Below the pieces are notes generated by a model. It saw only the letters and a list, made by a program, of their open reading frames with translations. It did no database searches and had not been told where the DNA came from. A DNA stretch of 56,848 nt from Clostridia bacterium (lineage in GTDB: Bacteria; Bacillota; Clostridia; Oscillospirales; Acutalibacteraceae). Numbering within the stretch: the stretch's first letter is position 1; every line of letters starts with the position of its first letter. Below, piece after piece: positions 17,381 through 24,704 of the stretch. Where the stretch lies: the NCBI GenBank assembly GCA_900770165.1, contig CAAGJJ010000045.1, positions 1 to 56,848 on the forward strand, in the 5' to 3' direction. The position numbers and the translations under genes were made by a program.

Positions 17381-18886
17381 ATGGCATCTGATTTAATAGA
17401 ATCGGTTAGCAGCGTTATGGGTAATCAGTTGAATTTTCTTAAAGCAGCGCCGCAAAAATTAGTGTCTGCATTAAAAAAAATTGGCCCAGAATTCAAAAAA
17501 CAATTAGATAAATTGTTTAAAACATTGTTAAAGAAACCTTCCGCTAAAGAAGACTATATAAAGTTTGGTGTAGTTTATTTATCTAAAAGGGCGGTAATTA
17601 TATTAGTTGTAGCGTTTATTGCTTTAATATATTTTTTTGTAAAGTTTTTTTATCCTTGGGCAGATGGAAACTTATGGACAGCAAGTATAAAGCTAAATAG
17701 CCAAAAATATTATAGTTTTACCGGGAAAAAAGCAAAAGTTAAGGATGCTATGGGGGTTGTAATATATAGAGGCGAAATGGCAGACGGTTCAATAACGGGT
17801 TATGGCACTCAGTACGATTCATATGGAAATATGGTTTATGAAGGAGAATTCTTAGAAGGAAACTATTCAGGACAAGGCAAGCTTTATAGAAATGGAGTAC
17901 TAATTTATAAAGGCAATTTTGCTCAAAGTCTTTATCAAGGAGAAGGAGAACTTTATAATGATTCAGGAGATTTAATTTACAAAGGAAACTTCGAGGCCGG
18001 GTTGAAATCTGGAACAGGAATAGAATACAGTGCTGCAACTGGAAAAAGAATTTATAGTGGAAGTTTTGCGAATGATGTTAGAGAGGGAAATGGAACAGAG
18101 TTTTTAGAAGATGGAAATAATAAATTGTATGAGGGAGCATTTGCTTCAGGTAAATATGAAGGAGCAGGAAAGTTATATGAAAACGGCATACTAAAATATA
18201 TAGGAAACTTTGCTAATGGCCTATTTGAAGGGGAAGGAACCATGTATGACATAGTCACTTCGAAAATGATTTATAAAGGATCATTTGCATCTGGGCTTTA
18301 TGAAGGTGAGGGAGTATTATACGATCCTGAGACGTCAAAAATGGTATATCAAGGTGCATTTGTAGCTGGACAAAAATCTGGAGAAGGGTCAATATTTGAT
18401 AGTTTAGGAGCCGTATCATTTAATGGAGAATTTAAAGATGACAATATTAATTATTTAAATTATCTTGGCGCAGCTCTTGATGAAATAACAAAACAGTTTG
18501 GCAAAGAAAGTTATAGGCAAAACACAAATGATAATAAATTGGTACTTACATATTTAAGTCTTGACATGTCGTTGATATTTAAAACAGATGCAGACAGTGG
18601 AGCATATGTATGCGAGAAGATGATATTAGGAAATAAACAGACATTTTCTGGTTTGAATTCAACAAGCCCAAGAAGCGAAATTATAAAAGTAATGGGTAAT
18701 CCATATTCTTCAATTGATTATACATTTGCGAAATATTATGATACTGTATTTAAACAACTTTCTATTAATTTGAGTAGTGGAGCAAAAGCTCCAAGCGATA
18801 AATTTCTAATGGACGGGTATTTTGTTAGGTTTTACTATAATAACAGTAGGACAGAATATCTTTCTATAGAGATATCAAAACTATAG
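17381..18886 (+). CDS. Membrane-anchored MORN-repeat protein
   Basis: A 501-residue protein. The Lys-rich N-terminus (1-63) is followed by one TM helix at about 66-90 (AVIILVVAFIALIYFFVKFF). Residues about 129-350 are roughly ten MORN-type repeats, such as YEGEFLEGNYSGQGKLY and YKGSFASGLYEGEGVLY. A globular C-terminal domain of about 140 residues is not recognised. The basic N-terminus predicts that the MORN array faces outward, although MORN arrays can also bind lipid or protein in the cytoplasm. Start ATG behind AGGGGGAGG, 25 bp after the receptor gene, so the two are probably co-transcribed. The location suggests an envelope component of the CIS. Confidence 0.75.
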   Translation: MASDLIESVSSVMGNQLNFLKAAPQKLVSALKKIGPEFKKQLDKLFKTLLKKPSAKEDYIKFGVVYLSKRAVIILVVAFIALIYFFVKFFYPWADGNLWTASIKLNSQKYYSFTGKKAKVKDAMGVVIYRGEMADGSITGYGTQYDSYGNMVYEGEFLEGNYSGQGKLYRNGVLIYKGNFAQSLYQGEGELYNDSGDLIYKGNFEAGLKSGTGIEYSAATGKRIYSGSFANDVREGNGTEFLEDGNNKLYEGAFASGKYEGAGKLYENGILKYIGNFANGLFEGEGTMYDIVTSKMIYKGSFASGLYEGEGVLYDPETSKMVYQGAFVAGQKSGEGSIFDSLGAVSFNGEFKDDNINYLNYLGAALDEITKQFGKESYRQNTNDNKLVLTYLSLDMSLIFKTDADSGAYVCEKMILGNKQTFSGLNSTSPRSEIIKVMGNPYSSIDYTFAKYYDTVFKQLSINLSSGAKAPSDKFLMDGYFVRFYYNNSRTEYLSIEISKL

Positions 18887-18936
18887 GCAAAAATATGTAT
18901 AAAAAATGCAATTATTTCAAGTTGTTTTAATATAAA

Positions 18937-18965
18937 TTGACTTTTAGCCTTGGTGGATATATAAT
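18937..18965 (+). promoter_or_regulatory. Strong sigma-A-type promoter for the distal CIS operon
   Basis: TTGACT (18937-18942) and TATAAT (18960-18965) are separated by exactly 17 bp, about 40 bp upstream of the ATG at 19006. It gives the secreted protein gene and the downstream terminator/PAAR/ATPase genes transcription independent of the receptor operon. It also rules out a start at the upstream TTG (18937), which is the -35 box itself. Confidence 0.7.
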
Positions 18966-19005
18966 TATTTTAAAAGATTATTTTGTATCTGAGTTAGGTG
19001 ATATT

Positions 19006-20139
19006 ATGAAAAAAATAATGGCTTCAAAAAGAATTTTAGGCTTAATTATGTTTGTAATTTTTACTATTGCAACTATATCAATAGCTTTAGTTGTATCTGC
19101 AGAGGATGGTTCAAATAGTAGTAGTGCTTCTTCAGCAGCTACATCTGGACTTAGTTCTTCAGATGTTGATAAAATAGTGGAAAGTTTAAAAGTTGATGGT
19201 GACTTCGATGCCTTGATTGCACAGATGGATGAACTTATTAACAGGGCTATACTTACAGGTAATACAGAGTTACAACAATATGCTGAGTATGTAAAGCAAG
19301 CATGTGAACTTCAAAAACAGTTAAATACCGTTAATGCATCTATATCTGCGCTGAAAGAAAAAAATAGTGATATTACTAATATAGATAAAACAGTCCAAGA
19401 AAACATGGGGTTAAACATTACAATAGACGATATGCAAAATATACTGTCAACAGAGGCAAAGTCAATTCTTAAAGATGTAGATTTTTCTAAAATATCAGCT
19501 GGTCTTAACGACGTTCCAGGAATAGAAGAAATTTTAAAAAATCCATCTTCTTCAAATGCGTCGCAAAATGCATTAATTGAGATAATATTATTACAAAATG
19601 CAGTTAATCAGGAGCTGTTGGAAGGGGAGCAAATTACATCAGCACAGAATTGTATAAACAGTAATACAGCTAAATTAGTGTCGAATGAGTCGACAAAATA
19701 TACTAGCGATGAATATAACTCGCTGAAGGAGACATCTAAAGAATTTGAATCTAAAGGAAATAAAAGTGCTTCTTTAGCACCGTCTCAAGTAGTACTATAT
19801 AATAATAGCGCTAAATTATCATCGGCCCCTATTATGTATGATAATAATATCTTAATATCAATAGATGATGTTATTAAATTTACGAAGGCATCTGTTCAAT
19901 ATACAGAAGGAACAGGAAATATAGCTATTACTACAGATAAAAAATTGGTTGAAATTACAAAAGGTTCTAATGTGGGTTATGTTAACGATTCTAATGTAAG
20001 CACTATTATACCAGTATTAACATTTAAGGGTGTTACATATATTCCAGTTGAATTTTTCGCTAAAGCATTTGATGTTTCATATATATCTATACCAAGCGCA
20101 GGAGCATTTATAGCTTATTCTAATTTAATTCAAAGTTAA
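19006..20139 (+). CDS. Secreted protein with copper-amine-oxidase-N-like domain
   Basis: About 377 residues. A signal peptide spans residues 1 to about 32 (basic MKKIMASKR, then a hydrophobic core ending near VVSA). A Ser/Ala-rich linker leads into a helical region (about 45-230). The C-terminal about 100 residues match the Cu_amine_oxidN1 stalk-domain pattern: APIMYDNNILISIDDVIKF ... IAITTDKKLVEITKGSN ... YIPVEFFAKAFDVSY. In Bacillota such domains occur on many secreted wall-associated proteins and have no oxidase activity. The start at ATG 19006 has AGGTG upstream and the promoter just before it. It may be the extracellular partner of the membrane proteins encoded upstream. Confidence 0.72.
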   Translation: MKKIMASKRILGLIMFVIFTIATISIALVVSAEDGSNSSSASSAATSGLSSSDVDKIVESLKVDGDFDALIAQMDELINRAILTGNTELQQYAEYVKQACELQKQLNTVNASISALKEKNSDITNIDKTVQENMGLNITIDDMQNILSTEAKSILKDVDFSKISAGLNDVPGIEEILKNPSSSNASQNALIEIILLQNAVNQELLEGEQITSAQNCINSNTAKLVSNESTKYTSDEYNSLKETSKEFESKGNKSASLAPSQVVLYNNSAKLSSAPIMYDNNILISIDDVIKFTKASVQYTEGTGNIAITTDKKLVEITKGSNVGYVNDSNVSTIIPVLTFKGVTYIPVEFFAKAFDVSYISIPSAGAFIAYSNLIQS

Positions 20140-20169
20140 TGACTATATTTTTTGAGGGGTGTGTACAAG

Positions 20170-20748
20170 ATGGCAAAATACACAGTAATTGCGGATACAT
20201 GTAGAACCGTTGTTGAGATGCTTAAAGATAATTTGGTGCCTGAACCAATGTCTAAACCAGAAAGTATAGGTGTTTGTGACCCAAAGGACAGAGGTAATTT
20301 TGTTCTTGGAATACATCCTTATAATATAGCAGAAAATAAAGAACTAGTTACAAGCCGTCCTGTTTTTCTGCCAGATGGATATATGCAAAACCCTCCAGCA
20401 TCATATCAAATTTTTTGTATAATGTCAGTCTTAAGTAAAGCAGAGATAGCAACAAGAGCATTTGATGAACAAAGAATAATTGGAAGAGCTTTACAGCTAC
20501 TTAAGGATAATACGGTTTTACCAAAAAAATATATGCCAGAATCGTTAAAAATTTCAAATGAAACTATTAACTTAGAAATATTGCCGCTGGAATTAGAAGA
20601 AAAAGTTAAAATATGGAGTATGTTTAATGAACCATATAAATTATCTATTTTCTTTTCGTTAGGTCCTGTTTTAATAGAATCTAAACAAATTAAAGCACCT
20701 CCTGCAAGGGTTGCAACAATTGGAATTGAAGGCAAAATTAAGGAATGA
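20170..20748 (+). CDS. DUF4255/Pvc16-like tail terminator protein
   Basis: About 192 residues. The pattern matches the N-terminal domain of Pvc16/Afp16 (DUF4255): N-terminal YTVIADTCRTVVEMLKDNL, then FVLGIHPYNIAENKEL, SYQIFCIMSVLSKAEIATRA and a C-terminal LEEKVKIWSMFNEPYKLSIF segment. Pvc16-type proteins cap the distal end of the sheath and tube and end tail growth. Start chosen at ATG 20170 behind GAGGGG; the frame is open slightly further upstream but without a better site. Ten bp separate it from the next gene. Confidence 0.82.
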   Translation: MAKYTVIADTCRTVVEMLKDNLVPEPMSKPESIGVCDPKDRGNFVLGIHPYNIAENKELVTSRPVFLPDGYMQNPPASYQIFCIMSVLSKAEIATRAFDEQRIIGRALQLLKDNTVLPKKYMPESLKISNETINLEILPLELEEKVKIWSMFNEPYKLSIFFSLGPVLIESKQIKAPPARVATIGIEGKIKE

Positions 20749-20758
20749 GGGGACATAT

Positions 20759-21529
20759 ATGAGAGTTCTTAATAGAGCATCAGTAGCATTTTTTATAGTT
20801 AATGATTACACTAAAAACGCTATTATTAATGCAGAAATAAGATGCAATGGTTCCTGTGTGGCTTATTGCAATAAGCATAATGGTTATTATGTTTTTTTAA
20901 ACATGGAAAAAGGCGTATATAAGTTTGATATAAGCTGTAAAGGATATATTCCGGTATCTTATGAAGTTGAAGTGTCGGATATACAACAAGAAAAAATAGT
21001 TGTATGTTTACGTTATTCTTCAGAGAGTGCAGATCTATATAATGCAAAAAAAGTTACTTTTAATATAAATAACAATGGAAAACCTGTAGTAGATAAAGAT
21101 ATTAGAATTATGCTTGAAACTAAAACATCTTTTTTAAGGCTTATAGATCCTATTGAAAAAGAAAGCAAAGTTGTAAATATTAACTGTGAATTTGATAAAA
21201 GATTACTTTATCAGGATTATATATATGATAAAAAACGAAATGTAATAGTTAGCTTAGTTGGATATGACTATATAAATAAAGTATATAAAAATTCAAAAAC
21301 ATATAAATCTAAAGTAGCAGAAGATGGATATTTACATCCAATTTGGGATTTTAAGACAGACGCGTTTGGAAACGTAACTCTGCCATTTAATACTATATTT
21401 TTTACTCAACCCCAAGCAGAGTTTGCAATAACTGTTTTAAAAAAGAAACATATGGTTACTGTAAGCATGGATGATACGGAATACGTAGAAATAGATATTA
21501 GTAAGGAGGTAAAAGAAGATGGGGTTTGA
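20759..21529 (+). CDS. CIS-associated protein with carboxypeptidase-regulatory/Ig-like domain
   Basis: About 256 residues. The N-terminal about 90 residues read as a small beta-sandwich of the carboxypeptidase-regulatory-like type: YTKNAIINAEIRCNGS ... GYYVFLNMEKGVYKFDISC ... GYIPVSYEVEV. The remainder is a beta-rich domain I cannot name. No signal peptide is visible. The ATG at 20759 follows GAGGGGACAT. The stop overlaps the PAAR-like gene by 11 bp, and that gene's ribosome-binding site lies inside this one, so translation is coupled. A role in the spike tip or cargo attachment is suggested only by position. Confidence 0.55.
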   Translation: MRVLNRASVAFFIVNDYTKNAIINAEIRCNGSCVAYCNKHNGYYVFLNMEKGVYKFDISCKGYIPVSYEVEVSDIQQEKIVVCLRYSSESADLYNAKKVTFNINNNGKPVVDKDIRIMLETKTSFLRLIDPIEKESKVVNINCEFDKRLLYQDYIYDKKRNVIVSLVGYDYINKVYKNSKTYKSKVAEDGYLHPIWDFKTDAFGNVTLPFNTIFFTQPQAEFAITVLKKKHMVTVSMDDTEYVEIDISKEVKEDGV

Positions 21530-21908
21530 AGCTTGTATGGGAGCTGTATGTCAATGTTCTTTTGGAATGGCTCCATCATCTTTAACGGTTACACCTGAAA
21601 ATAAGGTGCTTGTATCGAATTTACCAGGAGCAACAATTATGGATAATGTTCCAATGAAAAATATTATGCCATTTGGTATGTGTACGTCTATGTCGAATCC
21701 AGCAGTAGCATCAGCGACAGCGGCAGCAATGGGAGTATTAACTCCAGCTCCTTGTGTTCCTGTTACAACAGCACCTTGGACCCCAGGCTGTACAACGGTT
21801 TTAATTGGTAATAAACCGGCACTTAATAATTCTTCAAAATTAATGTGTTCTTGGGGAGGGGTAATTAGCATAAACATGGCAGGACAAACGAATGTACAAG
21901 AGCCATAG
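21519..21908 (+). CDS. DUF4280 PAAR-like spike-tip protein
   Basis: A 129-residue protein with the DUF4280 PAAR-like layout: N-terminal ACMGAVCQCSFGMAPSSL, NVPMKNIMPFGMCTSMSNP, a Pro/Ala-rich middle with PCVPVTTAPWTPG, and VLIGNKPALNNSSKLMCSWGG. Six cysteines (AVCQCS, FGMCTS, PAPCVP, PGCTTV, LMCSWG) and few charges fit a small metal-stabilised tip that sharpens the gp5/VgrG needle. There is no toxin extension, so any payload must be a separate protein or be loaded in the tube lumen. ATG behind GTAAGGAGGT. Confidence 0.85.
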   Translation: MGFEACMGAVCQCSFGMAPSSLTVTPENKVLVSNLPGATIMDNVPMKNIMPFGMCTSMSNPAVASATAAAMGVLTPAPCVPVTTAPWTPGCTTVLIGNKPALNNSSKLMCSWGGVISINMAGQTNVQEP

Positions 21909-21941
21909 TAGAAAATATAAATAATAATTTAATATTAATAA

Positions 21942-21972
21942 AGCCGTAAATTATATTTGCGGCTAATTTTTT
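21942..21972 (+). terminator. Terminator or attenuator between PAAR-like and ATPase genes
   Basis: Arms AGCCGTAAAT and ATTTGCGGCT with a 3-nt loop are followed by AATTTTTT. It lies only 27 bp before the ATPase ATG and no separate strong promoter is obvious between them. Partial read-through would make the ATPase sub-stoichiometric to the structural proteins. Confidence 0.75.
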
Positions 21973-21998
21973 AAATATATTAAAATGAGGAGGCTGTT

Positions 21999-24137
21999 AT
22001 GGAAAGCGTTTTTTCTTTATTGTTTCCAGAAGATTTAGCTGAAAAAGGCTACAATAGTCAAAATGAATTTATGTTAGATTGTTTTAAACGTGTTGAACTT
22101 TTAATAATGTATTATGTAGAGTGTATGGAAAGCATTGCTAATAATTTAACAAAAGAACTTAAGCAGTCTGATGATTCTCCAGAAGATAATAATCCGTTAG
22201 ATGACAATAGAAAAATGGTATTTGAGGAACTAAAATTATCTATTGAATTTATAAATTCAAGAATTGAAAAAACAGAATTGGTTGAGTTTTTTGCCCTAGA
22301 ATACATTTCTACAGTATATAGACTTTCAGATTTAGAATATTTTTGTTTATTATTAAATCTTATGGCAGAATATGATAGTAAATATGAAAATATGTTCGCA
22401 TATTTGCAAGGTGATAAAGACATGAAGTCACCTGGCTATGATTTGGTTTTGAAGTTATATTATTTTATAGATGATATTAATGAGATAGAAGATGTATATC
22501 TTATAAAGAGTGAGTTAGAAAGAAAAATGTCTGACTTATGTTTTGAATATAAGACAACTAACTTAGACAAAAGATTAAAATCTTTTATTATGTATGGTGG
22601 AACTAAACAAATAAGCATTAATGGTGTATATTGTTATACTCCAATTGAAAATAATTCCCTTCCTGTTATGGAGAATATAGCAGAGAGATTATGTGAAATA
22701 GTAAATAATACAGAACAAGAAAATATATATTTTCATTTGTGGGGAGTAGAGGGACTAGGAAAGAGGACTCAGGTTAAAAGGTTTGCTGAAATTTTAGGTG
22801 TATCTGCAATTATGGTAGATTTGTCACAGATATATATGCTAGAGGAAAAAGTATTTTACACTACTTTGCTTACTATATGCAGAGAGGCAATTATAAGTCA
22901 AGGATTTGTATGTTTTTACAATTTTGATGTATTTACACGTGAAGATTGTCCAGATAAAAGGTATGAAAATTTAGTTCTAGATACAGCTCAACGTTTTATG
23001 AATGTTATTTTTATCTTGTCTGAAAAGGAAGATAGAGCAAAAGATAGATCGGATTATTTATGGATTGATGTACCAATTCAATATCCAAACAAAGAGGAAA
23101 GTATAAAACTATGGGAAATATGTCTTAGCAAGATTGAACAATCTGATGATGTTAAGGCATATGAAATGGCTAATAAATTTACATTTACCCCAGGACAAAT
23201 TGCTAGAACTGGGCAGCAAGCAAATAGATTGGCTATATGGAAACAAGATAGTAAATTATCTAGAGAAGAAATATGCTCTTGTGCTTATTCGCAAGTAGTT
23301 TCTGATTTAGAAGAACAAGCATCATTAATACATGCTAAGTACGATTGGAAAGACTTAGTTTTGCCTGAAGAAGAAAAAACTATGCTTATGAATGCATGTG
23401 ACCAAATAACATATAAACATATTGTCTATAATAATTGGGGATTTGAGAAAAGGTTAGCTTATGGTAGAGGTGTTAGTATGCTTTTTGCTGGACCTCCAGG
23501 AACAGGAAAAACAATGGCTGCACGTGTTGTTGCAAAAGCTCTTGGAATTGAAATTTATAAAGTTAATCTTTCGCAAATTATGTCTAAATATATAGGTGAA
23601 ACAGAAAAGAATTTAAATGTTTTGTTTGATGAAGCAAAAAAAAGTAATGTAATTTTATTCTTTGACGAAACAGATGCTCTTTTTGGAAAAAGAACTGAAG
23701 TAAAAGATTCTCATGATAAAAATGCAAATTTAGAGACATCATATTTACTGCAAAAGATGGAAGAATACGATGGAGTAACTGTAATGTCTACGAATTACTT
23801 AGAAAATATTGATGCAGCTTTTTTTAGAAGAATTAGCTATGTTATACATTTTCCTTTTCCAAATGAAAAATCAAGAAAAGAGATTTGGAAAGGAATGTAT
23901 CCTAAAGAAGTACCTTTAAGCGACGATGTCGATTTCGATTATTTAGCAAGGCAGTTTGAACTTTCGGGAGGAAATATAAAAAATATTGCAGTTACTTCAG
24001 CATTTTTAGCTGCAAGGAACGACAAAGAGCTTAAAATGAAACATATATTAACAGCATTGAAATATGAACTTACAAAACAAGGTAAAACATTACTAAAAGA
24101 GGACTTTGGAGAATTTTCGTATATACTAGATAAATAA
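21999..24137 (+). CDS. AAA+ ATPase of the CIS locus (Afp15-like), degenerate plus active P-loop
   Basis: A 712-residue protein. An N-terminal helical region of about 200 residues is followed by a first, degenerate nucleotide-binding domain (GVEGLGKRTQ at about 248-257). A complete AAA module follows: Walker A GPPGTGKTMAA at about 497, Walker B ILFFDETDALFGKR at about 551, sensor-1 MSTNYLENID, and arginine-finger candidates in AAFFRRISYVIHFPFP. This class is the conserved ATPase of extracellular CIS loci, needed for assembly, and unlike T6SS ClpV it is not known to recycle sheath. ATG behind GAGGAGG. It is the last gene of the locus, followed by a terminator. Confidence 0.87.
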   Translation: MESVFSLLFPEDLAEKGYNSQNEFMLDCFKRVELLIMYYVECMESIANNLTKELKQSDDSPEDNNPLDDNRKMVFEELKLSIEFINSRIEKTELVEFFALEYISTVYRLSDLEYFCLLLNLMAEYDSKYENMFAYLQGDKDMKSPGYDLVLKLYYFIDDINEIEDVYLIKSELERKMSDLCFEYKTTNLDKRLKSFIMYGGTKQISINGVYCYTPIENNSLPVMENIAERLCEIVNNTEQENIYFHLWGVEGLGKRTQVKRFAEILGVSAIMVDLSQIYMLEEKVFYTTLLTICREAIISQGFVCFYNFDVFTREDCPDKRYENLVLDTAQRFMNVIFILSEKEDRAKDRSDYLWIDVPIQYPNKEESIKLWEICLSKIEQSDDVKAYEMANKFTFTPGQIARTGQQANRLAIWKQDSKLSREEICSCAYSQVVSDLEEQASLIHAKYDWKDLVLPEEEKTMLMNACDQITYKHIVYNNWGFEKRLAYGRGVSMLFAGPPGTGKTMAARVVAKALGIEIYKVNLSQIMSKYIGETEKNLNVLFDEAKKSNVILFFDETDALFGKRTEVKDSHDKNANLETSYLLQKMEEYDGVTVMSTNYLENIDAAFFRRISYVIHFPFPNEKSRKEIWKGMYPKEVPLSDDVDFDYLARQFELSGGNIKNIAVTSAFLAARNDKELKMKHILTALKYELTKQGKTLLKEDFGEFSYILDK

Positions 24138-24215
24138 AATGTACATATAATTTTACCTTGTTATATTATGTGAACAAAAAGGCAAAATAAAAAATTAGCA
24201 GTTTGTTTTAATTAT

Positions 24216-24259
24216 AAATTCGGCTTATAAGTTAAGAATAAATTTTATAGGCCGAATTT
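24216..24259 (+). terminator. Terminator after the CIS locus
   Basis: Arms AAATTCGGCTTATAA and TTATAGGCCGAATTT (one wobble pair) are followed by a T-rich tract. It closes transcription of the ATPase gene. The rest of the 234-bp gap before the tRNA genes holds only the tRNA promoter. Confidence 0.75.
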
Positions 24260-24323
24260 ATATTTTGAGTTTTATTATTTATTTACGCTAATTGTGAAGA
24301 TTAATAAATCAATAAAAAGGTAC

Positions 24324-24352
24324 TTGACAAATTGATGATAAGATGGTATAGT
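24324..24352 (+). promoter_or_regulatory. Promoter of the tRNA-Thr/tRNA-Tyr pair
   Basis: TTGACA (24324-24329) and TATAGT (24347-24352) are 17 bp apart, about 20 bp upstream of the first tRNA. Confidence 0.75.
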
Positions 24353-24371
24353 TAATAGGCATTAAAGATTA

Positions 24372-24447
24372 GCTGGTGTAGCTCAGTTGGTAGAGCAGCT
24401 GATTTGTAATCAGCAGGTCGTGGGTTCGAGTCCCTCCACCAGCTCCA
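24372..24447 (+). tRNA. tRNA-Thr (anticodon TGT)
   Basis: The 76-nt cloverleaf has acceptor arms GCTGGTG and CACCAGC, D-arm GCTCAGTTGGTAGAGC, anticodon loop with TGT, T-arm GGGTTCGAGTCCC, and an encoded CCA. Only 12 nt separate it from tRNA-Tyr, so the two are co-transcribed. Confidence 0.97.
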
Positions 24448-24459
24448 TTTTATGCATAA

Positions 24460-24544
24460 GGGAGATTTCCCGAGCGGTCAAAGGGGGCAGACTGTAAATC
24501 TGTTGTCTCAGACTTCGGTGGTTCGAATCCACCATCTCCCACCA
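24460..24544 (+). tRNA. tRNA-Tyr (anticodon GTA)
   Basis: Acceptor arms are GGGAGAT and ATCTCCC. The anticodon stem-loop CAGACTGTAAATCTG carries GTA. A long variable arm is present, as in bacterial tRNA-Tyr, and the T-arm and CCA are encoded. Confidence 0.96.
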
Positions 24545-24545
24545 A

Positions 24546-24576
24546 AAAAGGCATTTGCAGACGCAAATGCCTTTTT
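24546..24576 (+). terminator. Terminator of the tRNA pair
   Basis: Arms GGCATTTGC and GCAAATGCC with an AGAC loop, preceded by an A run and followed by TTTTT, begin right after the tRNA-Tyr CCA. Confidence 0.9.
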
Positions 24577-24632
24577 CAATTCCAGCCTTTAGGATTGAGT
24601 GAAGAGAAAATAAATTATTTAACAAACAATAT

Positions 24633-24669
24633 AAAAACCTAAACCGCAAATTTTGTGATTTAGGTTTTT
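24633..24669 (-). terminator. Terminator of the TrkH/KtrB-like gene
   Basis: Arms AAAAACCTAAA and TTTAGGTTTTT flank a short partly paired loop, 36 bp past the stop of the minus-strand gene. The symmetric A and T runs allow use from both directions. Confidence 0.75.
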
Positions 24670-24704
24670 ATTGTTTTATAATTATTATTTACATTAAAAT
24701 TTAA

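Noticed and set aside
18937..19005. N-terminal extension of the secreted protein from TTG 18937
   Set aside because: The TTG is the -35 box of a near-perfect promoter, and ATG 19006 has a ribosome-binding site and starts a proper signal peptide.
21551..21877. 108-residue minus-strand frame opposite the DUF4280 gene
   Set aside because: Shadow of a Pro/Ala-rich gene with a clear family match and ribosome-binding site on the plus strand.
1..24137. Prophage or type VI secretion system as the identity of the tail-like locus
   Set aside because: No capsid, portal, terminase, integrase, holin or lysin is visible, and no TssJ, TssL, TssM or ClpV-type gene. The DUF4255, DUF4280 and Afp15-type AAA genes point to an extracellular-type CIS instead.
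24410..24649. 79-residue minus-strand frame over the tRNA genes
   Set aside because: It reads through both tRNAs and a terminator; a known type of spurious call.
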